DNA of 64,000 nt from Rhodovastum sp963804495 (GCA_963804495.1 CAWDQN010000011.1:1-64000); one strand, 5' to 3'. Positions 34,894-43,168 are shown, counted from the stretch's first letter. Translations and numbers: made by a program. Notes: a model not told the origin generated them from the letters alone.

Positions 34894-35010
34894 TCCCAAA
34901 CGAAAGCCGCCCCGATGCGGGTGGCACCGGAGCGGCGGGAAAAAACTTCGCGCGTGGCAGTGCGAAGATAGAAACTCCGCCGGGCCGGGGCAAGCCAAAA
35001 GGAAAGCCCC

Positions 35011-35232
35011 ATGATTGAGATCAAGCACAACATCCAAACCGCCTTCGGCCCGCGCCGGAACTCCGCTCCCAGCGTCTCCGGTTTTCGCGTCGTTCTCGCC
35101 GCGCACGAATTGAACATCCTCGTTGCGCATTACGAAAAAGCGGAGCGGGAAGCGGCCAAAGCCGGAGCGACCCGAGCGGCCGAGGTGGCCGCATGGCGAG
35201 CGGCGACTTTGCGGCGGAGGCCGGTGGCATGA
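35011..35232 (+). CDS. Small unknown protein of the element
   Basis: 73 residues from ATG 35011: a strand-rich start (MIEIKHNIQTAFGPRRNSAP) and a long helix (HELNILVAHYEKAEREAAKA). The stop overlaps the start of the DUF3987 gene (ATGA at 35229). No family recognised. Confidence 0.55.
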   Translation: MIEIKHNIQTAFGPRRNSAPSVSGFRVVLAAHELNILVAHYEKAEREAAKAGATRAAEVAAWRAATLRRRPVA

Positions 35233-37754
35233 CGCCCTTCGACGCTGGTCCTCCCCTTTCACCGTCGGGTGCCCGTTCTGTTGCCGCGATGTCGGGCGCG
35301 AAAAACGAAGGACTCGACCTCCCCTTTGCGCTGACCACGTTCAAGGACTTCGCCGCAGCAACGAAGCACGAGGAACGGTGGACCCTCCGTACGCTCGCCC
35401 CGCGCATCCACGCCACCACGGCGCGCGAGAAGAAGGCTTTGCCCTGGCTCAAGCTGGCCCGGTTCGGTGATGTCCGCACCGACAAGAATAGCTTGCGCCA
35501 CGACGGCAATGTGCTGGGGATCACCGGCATCGAGGCCGATTACGACGCGGAGAAAATCTCCGTCGCCGAGGCGGTGGAGAAGTTGGAGAAGGCCGGCATC
35601 CTGGCCATGGTCTACACCAGCCCGTCGCACACCGAGGACACGCCACGCTGGCGCGTCACCTGCCCGTTCTCGACCGAGCTACCGCCAGAGCGGCGCGAGA
35701 AGATGATGGGCCGCCTCAACGGGCTGTTCGGTGGCATTTTCAGCAACGAGTCATGGACGCTGAGCCAGGCTTATTACTACGGCAGCGTGAACGGGAACCC
35801 GTCGCATGTTGTGGAGCTGGTTGACGGCACGCCGATTGACGAACACGACGAGCTCGACGCGATCTGGACTGGAAAGCCGAACACCAGCACCGCGACCAAG
35901 GCGAACGGCGAGCGGGTGGCCGGGCCGGTGGACGAGACCGCCCTACTCGCTGAGATCACCAGCGGCGCGGGATTTCACGCGGCTACGATCCGGCTGGCAG
36001 GCAGGTGGGCCTTCGCCGGCGTGCCGCTCATGGAGGCGCGGGAGCGGTTGCTGGCCGCGTTCGATGCGGTCCCCACCGAAGGACAGACGGCGCGGTGGCA
36101 GACCCGCCGCGCGGACGTGGATCGGTCCTTGGCGGACATCTATGTCAAGGAGGCACGGCAGAAGGACCAAGGCAAGCGCCGCCCAGAACCGCCGCCGCCC
36201 GACGAGAACGGCGAGCCGGCGGGCGAGCGTCCCGACGATGCGCCGCCGCCGGAGGATGATGGACCGGGAGGCAAGCCGGCGCCTTGGCCCGAACCGGCCC
36301 TGGACCTCGCCGCGGCCGACACGCTGCCGCCGCCCACGCTGCCGTTGCACGAGGTGTTCCCTACCGGGTGGGCCTCATGGATCGAGGCGGCAGCAGAGTC
36401 CAAGGGCGCACCTCCCGATTATGTCGCGGTGGCGCTGCTGTCCGTTGCCGGCGCCCTGATCGGCAACGCGCGCTGGGCGAACCCGTGGGAGGGGTGGCAG
36501 GAACCGCCTGCCATCAACGCGGCTCTGATCGGCAACCCGAGTGCGGGCAAGTCCCCTGCGCTCGATGCCGTGACCGCGCCGCTTTCGGAGATCGAAGCCG
36601 GGAACAACGAAGATTGGAAAGAGCGGAAGCGAGAACATGTGACCGAAAAGACTGCTGCGGCGTTGCGCAAAGGGAATTGGGAGAAGGACGTCAAAGAGGC
36701 GCTGAAGAGCGGTGGCCTGCCGCCGATCATGCCGGCCGACGCGGACGAGCCCGACCCGATCCAGCGGCGCCGTATCCTCTCGACTGATCCCACGGTTGCG
36801 AAAGCCGAACGCATGTCCGCAGCCAACCCGCGCGGCTTGGCGCTGGTGCGCGACGAACTGGCCGGCTGGATTGCCGGGATGGACCGCTACAACAACGGCG
36901 CGGGCAGTGATCGAGCGTTCTGGCTGCAAGCCTACGGTGGTCGGCACTGGTCCCCCGATCGGGTGAAGGATGGCGACGCGGAAATCTCGGTCCCGAACCT
37001 CACCTGGTCCATCGTGGGAGGTATCCAGCCCGATCGCCTCGCTTCGCTGTTGCTGGCCGGGGACGATGACGGGCTGGCCGCGCGGTTTCTCTACACCTGG
37101 CCGGCGCCGCAGAGGCCGCGACGCCCACGTGACGGGCTGGCTGTTGCCCGGGCGCGGGATTGGCTGGCCCGGTTGCGTTCGCTGCCCTGGACGCCCCCGG
37201 CGCCGCTGCTGGTGCCCTTCGCCCCCGGCGCACAGGCCGCGTTGCAGGCGTGGCGTGAGGAAGTGGCCAGCATGGAGGAAGGCGCCGCCGGGCTGTTCCT
37301 GTCCTGGCTCGGCAAGCTGCCCGGCTTTGCGGTGCGGCTGTCCCTGATCTTCGCGCATCTGGACTGGTGCGAGCATGGGCGTGGCGACCCGCCCGGCGAG
37401 GTGAGGGAAGCCGACACGGTGCGCGCCCTCGACTTCCTGGCTGACTACGCCGTGCCGATGGCGCGCCGCTGTTTCGGTGAGGCGGCGCTACCCGAGGCCG
37501 AACGCGACGGCCGCCGGCTGGCACGGTGGCTGCTGCGCCGACAGCCGATGCCGGAGACGTTGAACGTGCGTGAGCTGCGCCGGATGCAGGAAGGCCCCGG
37601 CATCGGGACGCCCGACCGGCTGAAGGCGGCGCTTGAAGAACTGGCCGGGCTGGGATGGGTGCGGCAGGCCGGACGCGGAGGCGTCAACGGGCGCCCGCGC
37701 AATGACTGGGCGGTCAACCCGAAGCTGGCAGGAGGCCCGCATGGGGTGGCGTGA
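35229..37754 (+). CDS. DUF3987 ATPase, primase/helicase-like
   Basis: 841 residues, the largest gene of the element. The N-terminal 330 residues include a primase-like part (GITGIEADYDAEKISVAEAV, MVYTSPSHTEDTPRWRVTCP, QAYYYGSVNGNPSHVVELVD). After an acidic Pro-rich linker comes a DUF3987 P-loop domain: INAALIGNPSAGKSPALDAV (Walker A, about residue 435), RGLALVRDELAGWIAGMDRY, NLTWSIVGGIQPDRL and LAARFLYTWP. Such proteins replicate plasmids, phages and satellites. ATG 35229 overlaps the previous stop; GGAGG lies upstream. An alternative in-frame start is 35193. Confidence 0.85.
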   Translation: MTPFDAGPPLSPSGARSVAAMSGAKNEGLDLPFALTTFKDFAAATKHEERWTLRTLAPRIHATTAREKKALPWLKLARFGDVRTDKNSLRHDGNVLGITGIEADYDAEKISVAEAVEKLEKAGILAMVYTSPSHTEDTPRWRVTCPFSTELPPERREKMMGRLNGLFGGIFSNESWTLSQAYYYGSVNGNPSHVVELVDGTPIDEHDELDAIWTGKPNTSTATKANGERVAGPVDETALLAEITSGAGFHAATIRLAGRWAFAGVPLMEARERLLAAFDAVPTEGQTARWQTRRADVDRSLADIYVKEARQKDQGKRRPEPPPPDENGEPAGERPDDAPPPEDDGPGGKPAPWPEPALDLAAADTLPPPTLPLHEVFPTGWASWIEAAAESKGAPPDYVAVALLSVAGALIGNARWANPWEGWQEPPAINAALIGNPSAGKSPALDAVTAPLSEIEAGNNEDWKERKREHVTEKTAAALRKGNWEKDVKEALKSGGLPPIMPADADEPDPIQRRRILSTDPTVAKAERMSAANPRGLALVRDELAGWIAGMDRYNNGAGSDRAFWLQAYGGRHWSPDRVKDGDAEISVPNLTWSIVGGIQPDRLASLLLAGDDDGLAARFLYTWPAPQRPRRPRDGLAVARARDWLARLRSLPWTPPAPLLVPFAPGAQAALQAWREEVASMEEGAAGLFLSWLGKLPGFAVRLSLIFAHLDWCEHGRGDPPGEVREADTVRALDFLADYAVPMARRCFGEAALPEAERDGRRLARWLLRRQPMPETLNVRELRRMQEGPGIGTPDRLKAALEELAGLGWVRQAGRGGVNGRPRNDWAVNPKLAGGPHGVA

Positions 37755-38208
37755 CCGACTTCGCACGGCACTCGCGACCGAGACGGCAGGATCGGATACG
37801 GCAGAATGTGCCCATGTCAAAACTGCCAATTGTGCCAAAACCCCTCCGAGGGACGGCGAAGGGGAGGTTTCGGCACAATTGGCAGTTTTGGCAGAGGGGT
37901 ATTTTCCCGAAAAAGCCGCTGCGGCACCGACCCCGGCCGATCAAAGCGCCGCGCCGTCTCCTGACACGCTTCCCACCCCGACCCGCGCCGGGCTGGCGCG
38001 ACGCAACGGCACGGCATTCGAACACTACTGCGCGGTCTGCGGAGCCTGGGCATGCTGGGGCTATGGCGCTGACATCGCGGCGAGCAAGTGGTTCTGCGGC
38101 ATGCATCGGCCGGTGAATTCCATGGCGCGCGGGGTGCCGGTGCAGGCGGAGGAAGCCGAGGCCCGGCGGCGGGTGGATGCAGAGCAAGAAAGAGGCAATC
38201 ATGTCTGA
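37741..38208 (+). CDS. Cysteine-containing small protein of the element
   Basis: 155 residues, starting inside the end of the DUF3987 gene. The C-terminal half is clear: RRNGTAFEHYCAVCGAWACW, GYGADIAASKWFCGMHRPVN, a C-x2-C...C-x2-H arrangement suggesting a zinc ribbon. The N-terminal half crosses the hairpin repeats at 37813-37893 and is low in conserved features. Often found after DUF3987 genes in proteobacterial elements. Role unknown; may bind DNA. Confidence 0.7.
   Translation: MGWRDRLRTALATETAGSDTAECAHVKTANCAKTPPRDGEGEVSAQLAVLAEGYFPEKAAAAPTPADQSAAPSPDTLPTPTRAGLARRNGTAFEHYCAVCGAWACWGYGADIAASKWFCGMHRPVNSMARGVPVQAEEAEARRRVDAEQERGNHV
37813..37893. repeat. Element repeat copies B and C forming a long hairpin
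   Basis: Copy B (37813-37843) matches 33020-33050 except one base. An inverted copy C (37866-37893) follows, so about 33 bases on each side of a 13-base loop (37848-37860) pair with four mismatches. It lies inside a coding frame. A strong stem-loop made from the same repeat used elsewhere in the element suggests a binding or replication signal. Confidence 0.75.
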
Positions 38209-38581
38209 AGTAATAGACATCACAGTGCGCCGTGATGCTGCAGAGGACCGGATCACGGAACAGCTATTGGCTGCGATTGTCACGGCTCTTTGCCGGGCTG
38301 TGGCCCAGGATGATGCGATAGACACCGGGGCGTTGCTGGGGGCGGTGGCAAAGGCCAAGGCATCCATTGGGGACGTTCCGGCAAGGCTCTGCTTCCATGC
38401 GGCATGGTCCGGTTCGGTTGACGTGCTGTTCGCTGCCATCCGTGAAGCTGTGCCGGCGCTGCAGGCAGGCGGTGCTTTCGTCGAGGGCCTGGTAGACGCC
38501 CGCCGGATCGCCAGCGAGGCGCTGGTCGGCATTGACGACGACGGCACCGGGCAGGAGGGCATCAAGCATGACCGACCGTGA
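38201..38581 (+). CDS. Unknown protein of the element
   Basis: 126 residues from ATG 38201, overlapping the previous stop by 8 bases. MSEVIDITVRRDAAEDRITE, LLAAIVTALCRAVAQDDAID, LCFHAAWSGSVDVLFAAIRE. Helical and soluble. No family recognised; position between the zinc-ribbon and DUF5681 genes suggests element housekeeping. Confidence 0.6.
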   Translation: MSEVIDITVRRDAAEDRITEQLLAAIVTALCRAVAQDDAIDTGALLGAVAKAKASIGDVPARLCFHAAWSGSVDVLFAAIREAVPALQAGGAFVEGLVDARRIASEALVGIDDDGTGQEGIKHDRP

Positions 38582-39017
38582 AAATTCAGACCGGAAACAA
38601 GGCAGCCGGTGGCAACCCGGCGAGTCGGGCAACCCGGCCGGCAAGCCGCGAGGGGCGCGCAACCGCGTGCTGCTGGCGCTGGACCAGATCGGCGAGGAAG
38701 CGGCGGCCGAGGTGCTTGGCGCCGCGGTGATCGCCGCAAAGGGGGGCGATCTGGGGGCAGCGTCGCTGATCCTGTCGCGTGTGTGGCCGGCGAGGAAGGG
38801 CCGGCCGGTGGTGCTGGACCTGCCCGCCATGCAGGCCGCTGGCGACCTGCCGGCGGCGCTCGGCGCGGTGGCAGCGGCGGTGGCCGGCGGTGAACTGACC
38901 CCGGAGGAAGGACAGGCCCTTGCTGGAGTGCTGGAGGTGCAGCGGCGGGCGATCGAAACCGCCGACCTCGAACAACGGGTTGCGGCCCTGGAACAGCACA
39001 CGGGGACATCCCGATGA
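38568..39017 (+). CDS. DUF5681-domain protein
   Basis: 149 residues. The family signature is at residues 10-35: GSRWQPGESGNPAGKPRGAR then NRVLLALDQIGEEAAAEVLG, followed by AAVIAAKGGDLGAASLILSR and a C-terminal coiled coil (ALAGVLEVQRRAIETADLEQ). DUF5681 proteins occur in prophages and satellites near packaging genes and may be small DNA-binding proteins, possibly terminase-related (inference). Overlaps neighbours on both sides (14 and 4 bases). Confidence 0.8.
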   Translation: MTDRENSDRKQGSRWQPGESGNPAGKPRGARNRVLLALDQIGEEAAAEVLGAAVIAAKGGDLGAASLILSRVWPARKGRPVVLDLPAMQAAGDLPAALGAVAAAVAGGELTPEEGQALAGVLEVQRRAIETADLEQRVAALEQHTGTSR

Positions 39018-39241
39018 CGGCACTCGACCGGAGAGTGAAGCGGTTGGAAGTCGCCCAGCAGATCACTCGCTGGGATCATCTACTGAACAGCCCGTGCCTG
39101 ACCTGGCCGCAGCCCGATTTCCACGCGTGGGTGACTGGCGTCGCTAATCGTGACCGGGAGGCACTGTCCGCGCTGTCGCGCCTGCCGGACAGCGAGTTGC
39201 TGGCCATGATCGAAGCTATCGAAGCGGAGATGCGGACATGA
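39014..39241 (+). CDS. Small unknown protein of the element
   Basis: 75 residues: MTALDRRVKRLEVAQQITRW, LTWPQPDFHAWVTGVANRDR, ALSRLPDSELLAMIEAIEAE. A short coiled coil then an acidic helix. Coupled by 4-base overlaps to both neighbours. No family recognised. Such paired coiled-coil proteins follow DUF5681 genes in many elements. Confidence 0.6.
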   Translation: MTALDRRVKRLEVAQQITRWDHLLNSPCLTWPQPDFHAWVTGVANRDREALSALSRLPDSELLAMIEAIEAEMRT

Positions 39242-39513
39242 AGGCTATCGAAGCCCGGCTGGTGAAGTTGGAACAGGCCGCGGCGCCCAAGCAATCCGGG
39301 CTAGCCGTGCGCTTCGCCTATCTGCCGCTCGGCGCGACTGAGGAGGAGGCCAAGGCAATCGAAGCCGAGGCGCGGCGCGGCGCACCGGCCAACACGCTGC
39401 TGATCATGGTCGAACTCATGGGGGGCGATGATGCGGCCAGCGCTGGTGCCGCGCCTACCGGGGCGGCTCGGCCTGAGGGCGCCCGGCAAGCACCGCGGCA
39501 GTGTTCTCCGTGA
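39238..39513 (+). CDS. Small unknown protein of the element
   Basis: 91 residues beginning MKAIEARLVKLEQAAAPKQS, with LAVRFAYLPLGATEEEAKAI and NTLLIMVELMGGDDAASAG. It resembles the preceding protein at the start (both open with a coiled coil) and may be its paralogue. Its last 59 bases overlap the convergent lipoprotein gene, so the true stop may be affected by decay at the end of the operon. Confidence 0.55.
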   Translation: MKAIEARLVKLEQAAAPKQSGLAVRFAYLPLGATEEEAKAIEAEARRGAPANTLLIMVELMGGDDAASAGAAPTGAARPEGARQAPRQCSP

Positions 39514-40126
39514 GGCTTTGCACGCCCATGCCGGCGACTTTCTGCCAGTCGCTTTCGGTGATGGCCATCCCGGACACGACGCCGCCGCCACGGACCAGCA
39601 CGCCGTCACGCGTCGGCGGCAGCGGCGCCTCGATCCGGAGCAACGCGCGGTTGGTAGCCTTGACCGAGGCGAAGCCGGGGCTGAACCAGCACCAGAACTC
39701 CTTGATGCTCACGTCGACCGGCACCGCTTGGGCATAGCCTTCCTCCGTTTCGGTGAGAACGCGATATCCTGAACGCCGGAACCCTTCGGCTGTGGCATCG
39801 CGCAGCAGGGCGGCAACGCTCTGGCCCGGAGGCAGCAGCACGTCACCAAGCGCTTTGCCGAAGCCCCCCCGCTTGCGGGCGATGGCGCGGGCACGAATGT
39901 CCGGATTGTTCATGTCTTCGTCCTGCAACGAAGCCATATCCGCCTGCGGCGGCTCGGCAGTGAACTGCCGGTCGTCCGACACCTTCCCAATGCGCACGGC
40001 CTGGCCTTGCGCCGGGTTGGCGGTGACAGATGCCGGCTCGACCGACACCACGCTGTGGCCGAGCGCGCACCCACTCAGCGCCAACGCGATCAGACAAGCG
40101 ACCGAGATTTTCGAGAAGGGAGGCAT
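39455..40126 (-). CDS. Outer-membrane-type lipoprotein, YajG-like
   Basis: 223 residues. The signal ends in a lipobox LALSGC (Cys about 20). The mature part has TANPAQGQAVRIGKVSDDRQ, FGKALGDVLLPPGQSVAALL, LRDATAEGFRRSGYRVL and PVDVSIKEFWCWFSPGFASV, the layout of YajG/LptE-like lipoproteins that prevent or bind at the outer membrane. It lies inside the tRNA-Glu element on the strand opposite to the main operon, so it is probably cargo. Function in the host is unknown. Confidence 0.75.
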   Translation of the reverse strand: MPPFSKISVACLIALALSGCALGHSVVSVEPASVTANPAQGQAVRIGKVSDDRQFTAEPPQADMASLQDEDMNNPDIRARAIARKRGGFGKALGDVLLPPGQSVAALLRDATAEGFRRSGYRVLTETEEGYAQAVPVDVSIKEFWCWFSPGFASVKATNRALLRIEAPLPPTRDGVLVRGGGVVSGMAITESDWQKVAGMGVQSLTENTAAVLAGRPQAEPPR

Positions 40127-40421
40127 ATCTGTCCTTTGCCGGGCACCGCGCTCCCGTTGGGCTGCTCTCAGACTGGCCTATTGGCGTGGATAAGGATTCT
40201 ACCGTCCCCGTGACCGGCGCGGAATGTACTGGATTCGGAATATAAGACGACTGCGGCGGCGGTATGTATGGCGCCGGATGCCCCGTCACGGGCGCGGACC
40301 AGACCGGCGCCTGAGCCTGACCGACCGGGTATTGCGCTGATGCCGTGCCGATGGACAACGCGGCAAGGACCGCCGCGAGCACGATTGTGGATCGGGCAGC
40401 CATTGCGTTGCGCTCCGTCAT
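39843..40421 (-). CDS. Short exported protein, 3' end uncertain
   Basis: From ATG 40421 (or 40403) a signal peptide (STIVLAAVLAALSIGTASA) leads into a Pro-rich part with two VWSAPVTGHPAPY / VHSAPVTGTVES repeats. The open frame then runs 283 bases into the lipoprotein gene in a different frame, where the translation loses character. Its natural end was probably near 40126 and has been lost by an indel, or the protein genuinely overlaps. Likely co-transcribed with the lipoprotein. Confidence 0.4.
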   Translation of the reverse strand: MTERNAMAARSTIVLAAVLAALSIGTASAQYPVGQAQAPVWSAPVTGHPAPYIPPPQSSYIPNPVHSAPVTGTVESLSTPIGQSESSPTGARCPAKDRYASLLENLGRLSDRVGAEWVRARPQRGVGRAGICHRQPGARPGRAHWEGVGRPAVHCRAAAGGYGFVAGRRHEQSGHSCPRHRPQAGGLRQSAW

Positions 40422-40633
40422 TCTGCTGGTGAAAGACGCGGCGACGTTGGTTCGTATTTGCACTGTAACGGTATTCGCTCGGGCGCGCCAGACGGCGCGC
40501 AGCGGCGCCGCGCTGCAATTCTTCGTGAGCCGTTGAATGCCATTGGTTCCGAGCCGAAGGCGCCCGTCCCCGACCGGCTGCCGCAGTTGCTCGGCGCTTG
40601 CCCGCCGCCCTCGCGCCCGTCCATGCTCGCTGC

Positions 40634-40710
40634 ATGTTCAGCGTCACCGAGGCCGAAGCTGCCGCCATCCGTTGCGTGTTCGAGTTGGAGGGTGAACTGC
40701 CATCAGTGCC
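40634..40710 (+). pseudogene. Remnant of a small mobile-element protein
   Basis: ATG 40634 opens MFSVTEAEAAAIRCVFELEG and ELPS before losing sense. The motif SVTEAEAAAIR-VFE-EGE is a recurrent start of a short protein found near transposons and plasmid genes in alphaproteobacteria. Only about 25 codons remain. Neighbouring bases from 40422 to 40807 hold nothing else. Confidence 0.4.
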
Positions 40711-40807
40711 AGCTTGTTGCCGAAGGTCGATCTGGCCGCGCTGGAGCGAGACGGGCGCACAGCCGACCTGTCGGGCGCAGGCGGCTCGCTGGAGAGCGCG
40801 GGTGCCG

Positions 40808-41119
40808 TCAGCCGTATTTGGCGACCGCGGCCGCGATTGCGCCGCCGGCCCTGGCCAGATCGTCCGGCACCATCACCGGATGAAGTTCGACGCTTGCATT
40901 GAGCGCAAGAAACCACGGCTCGGCAATCGCCGGAATTTCCGAGGCGTCCTGCATGTCGAAAAAGACAAACCCCGTCCGCTGGCCGTTATCGTCAGTGAAA
41001 TAAGCTGCCTCCGGCTTCAGCTCTGTGAGGATCGACTGGATGATCGTGCCGAGCTTTCCGGCCTTTGCTGCCGCGTTCCCTGCCTCAACAGGGATGCTAA
41101 CCTTTAGAAGAAAGCGCAT
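40808..41119 (-). CDS. Conserved small protein (approx. 100 aa)
   Basis: 103 residues from ATG 41119: MRFLLKVSIPVEAGNAAAKA, GKLGTIIQSILTELKPEAAY, FTDDNGQRTGFVFFDMQDAS and EIPAIAEPWFLALNASVELH. This looks like a ferredoxin-like alpha/beta (dimeric alpha-beta barrel) fold of the kind conserved in rhizobia and acetic acid bacteria without known function. No signal peptide. Lies between the element cargo and the right end; may be cargo. Confidence 0.7.
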   Translation of the reverse strand: MRFLLKVSIPVEAGNAAAKAGKLGTIIQSILTELKPEAAYFTDDNGQRTGFVFFDMQDASEIPAIAEPWFLALNASVELHPVMVPDDLARAGGAIAAAVAKYG

Positions 41120-41412
41120 GGCATCGTCCCCGCTGAATGATGGTTTCTTGCTGGCCCAGAGATTGGACCTGGGATTGCACGATGAGCGGCCCACTGGCTC
41201 GCCGCAAGGATAACTTAGGGGCCGATTCCCGCGCCCGTCGTTTGACGACTCCGCCAGGGGGGCCCACCAGAGCCGTGTTGGCCGGCCGAATGCTGGGCGC
41301 CGCGCGGGACGACTGGCCGCCACCCCATTGCGCTTTCCCCCCTCCCGAGCAACTGGAGCATCACGCCAGGCCGGCGCAACAATGAACGCGGGCGACGCTG
41401 CTGGGCGAACCC

Positions 41413-41507
41413 GAGGCCCTGAACGCCAGGGACATCCGCACAGCGCGCGGGCTGGCGAGTGGCACCATTCGACCGTGCGGAATCTGCTGGCGAGGGGCCA
41501 CGGCTGA
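41413..41507 (+). pseudogene. Serine recombinase C-terminal remnant
   Basis: ALNARDIRTARG continues, after a one-base frame change, as EWHHSTVRNLLARGHG and stop. This is the short conserved box (GIRTARGGEWHHSTVRNLLAR) near the end of resolvase/invertase-type recombinases. The rest of the gene is absent. The surrounding bases 41120-41641 show no other gene. Confidence 0.45.
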
Positions 41508-41641
41508 CCGAGCGATTTGCTGCGCCTAATCGTCCTCGTTCGCCCCCGTCCAGAACCGGCTTACTCGGTAGGGTCCTTGGTAAACCGGGCCGGGCCGCCT
41601 CGAACTGGCGGCCAGTTGGCATCTAACCCTTTGAAAAGGCG

Positions 41642-41717
41642 TGGCGTCCCGTAGGGGATTCGAACCCCTGTTACCGCCGTGAGAGGGCGGTGTCCTGGGC
41701 CTCTAGACGAACGGGAC
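41642..41717 (-). tRNA. tRNA-Glu (anticodon CUC), right attachment site
   Basis: Minus strand folds as a full tRNA: acceptor GTCCCGT/ACGGGAC, D-arm CGTCTAGAGGCCCAGGAC, anticodon stem CCGCC/GGCGG around CTCTCAC (anticodon CTC, reading GAG), T-arm AGGGGTTCGAATCCCC and encoded CCA (41642-41644). Its 3' 45 bases are repeated at 31448-31492. The element carries the replacement 3' end, so the tRNA stays functional. Confidence 0.95.
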
Positions 41718-41789
41718 AGCGGACCCCGGATGTCTAAGGCCTTCCATCCCCGACATCAACCCACCCAGAACACGCCAGCCCCGCCCGCA

Positions 41790-42065
41790 TCAACGCGCCA
41801 GCGCTGCCCGACCAACCACCTTGCCGTTGCGCAAATCCACCACCACAACACGGTCCGGCCCGCCTCCCTCCAGGCGCAACGCGAGGCGATCCGACAGCGC
41901 CGACATCTCCACAATTCGTGTGCCCGCAGGTTCATCCAGGACTGCATCCGGCGCCGCCGTGGGCACCGCGACCATCCGATGGGCAATCGTCAGCCCGATC
42001 GTCGTCACCCCGGCCAGGATCAGCAAACCCATGCCCACCACCACCGCCACCAAAAAACCGCGCAT
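41790..42065 (-). CDS. DUF6476 family membrane-anchored protein
   Basis: 91 residues: one N-terminal membrane helix (GFLVAVVVGMGLLILAGVTT) then a small strand-rich domain (IVEMSALSDRLALRLEGGGP, DRVVVVDLRNGKVVGRAAL). DUF6476 genes are regularly found divergent from a RluD-type gene in Rhodospirillales and relatives, as here. Unknown function. Confidence 0.75.
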   Translation of the reverse strand: MRGFLVAVVVGMGLLILAGVTTIGLTIAHRMVAVPTAAPDAVLDEPAGTRIVEMSALSDRLALRLEGGGPDRVVVVDLRNGKVVGRAALAR

Positions 42066-42114
42066 GCCCTGACCCCTGCACCCGCCCCGCCATCCGGGGT
42101 ATCTCAGCCGCAGC

Positions 42115-43155
42115 ATGTCCGACGAAACCGGCGCCGACGCAATCGTCCACACCGCCCTCGCCCCGGCAGAGGCCGCCGGGCAGCGCGTCGACCGGTTCTT
42201 CGCCGAACATGTCCCGGCGCTCTCCCGCTCGCGGGTAAAATCCCTGATCGAAGCGGGATATGCCAGCCGCGACGGCACCCGCATCACCGACGCCTCCGAA
42301 TCCGTTCGCGCCGGCGCGCTCTACCGTCTTGCCCCACCGCCCCCGGTATCCGCCACGCCGCAGCCGCAAGCGATTCCCTTCCCGATCCTGTACGAGGATT
42401 CCGACCTTCTGGTGCTCGACAAGCCGGCCGGCCTGGTCGTTCACCCCGCGCCGGGCAACGAAGAAGGCACCCTGGTGAACGCCCTGCTTGCCCATTGCGG
42501 CGATACGCTGCCCGGAATCGGCGGCGAGAAGCGCCCGGGCATCGTGCACCGGCTCGACAAGGACACCTCCGGCGTCATGGTCGTGGCCAAGACCGAGCAG
42601 GCGCTGGCCACTCTTTCGGCGGCCTTTGCCGCCCGCGACCTCGACCGCGCCTATCTCGCCCTCTGCTGGGGTCTGCCCAACCCAGCCGCCGGCGAGATCG
42701 AAGGCCCCATCGGCCGCGACCCGCGCGACCGCAAGCGCATGGCCGTGGTCTCCCGCGGCGGCAAGCCCGCGCTCACCCGCTACCGCACGATCGGGCAGCA
42801 CCAGGGCGCCGTCGCGCTGCTCGAGGTGCGGCTGGCGACCGGCCGAACCCACCAGATCCGCGTCCATCTCGCCGGCAAAGGGCACCCCGTCGTCGGCGAC
42901 CCGCTTTACCTCCGCCGCATCCCGGCCTCCGCCCGCGGGCTCGACGAAGCGTCGAGGCGCGCCCTGCTCGATTTCCCGCGCCAGGCCCTGCACGCGACCC
43001 GTCTCGGATTCGCCCATCCGCGCACCGGCGCGGCCCTGAGCTTCAGCACCCCGCCACCGGCCGACATGCAGACTCTGCTCGACCGCCTGGGCCTGGGTGC
43101 ATTAGAAATCAACATGTTGGCGGAGCTTGTTAACGCAAACTTAATCCCGACCTAA
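42115..43155 (+). CDS. rluD: 23S rRNA pseudouridine synthase RluD-type
   Basis: 346 residues. N-terminal S4-like domain (QRVDRFFAEHVPALSRSRVK, SLIEAGYASRDGTRITDASE) then the catalytic domain with the active-site motif IVHRLDKDTSGVMVVAKTEQ (Asp about 148), LYEDSDLLVLDKPAGLVVHP and TGRTHQIRVHLAGKGHPVVG. RluD-family enzymes modify uridines in helix 69 of 23S rRNA. ATG 42115 lies 49 bases from the divergent DUF6476 start. Downstream rpoH has its own promoter, as in many alphaproteobacteria. Confidence 0.93.
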   Translation: MSDETGADAIVHTALAPAEAAGQRVDRFFAEHVPALSRSRVKSLIEAGYASRDGTRITDASESVRAGALYRLAPPPPVSATPQPQAIPFPILYEDSDLLVLDKPAGLVVHPAPGNEEGTLVNALLAHCGDTLPGIGGEKRPGIVHRLDKDTSGVMVVAKTEQALATLSAAFAARDLDRAYLALCWGLPNPAAGEIEGPIGRDPRDRKRMAVVSRGGKPALTRYRTIGQHQGAVALLEVRLATGRTHQIRVHLAGKGHPVVGDPLYLRRIPASARGLDEASRRALLDFPRQALHATRLGFAHPRTGAALSFSTPPPADMQTLLDRLGLGALEINMLAELVNANLIPT

Positions 43156-43168
43156 TCGGTCCTGATTA

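Larger units (their letters stand above)
31448..41686. mobile_element. 10.2-kb integrative element in tRNA-Glu
   Basis: A perfect 45-base direct repeat (31448-31492 and 41642-41686) bounds the segment; the right copy is the 3' end of the intact tRNA-Glu, the left copy is a displaced 3' end without the rest of the tRNA. A tyrosine integrase gene starts 145 bases inside the left end. Contents: integrase, excisionase-like protein, DUF3987 ATPase, DUF5681 protein, a chain of small overlapping genes, then an exported-protein pair on the other strand. No capsid, portal, tail or conjugation gene is present, so it is best described as a satellite-like or small integrative element. Confidence 0.85.

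Noticed and set aside
34905..34955. Intrinsic terminator after the excisionase gene
   Set aside because: The GC stem is followed by an A-run rather than a T-run on the plus strand, so it does not fit for either strand.
31448..41686. A complete prophage
   Set aside because: No terminase large subunit, portal, capsid, tail or lysis genes can be found in 10 kb.
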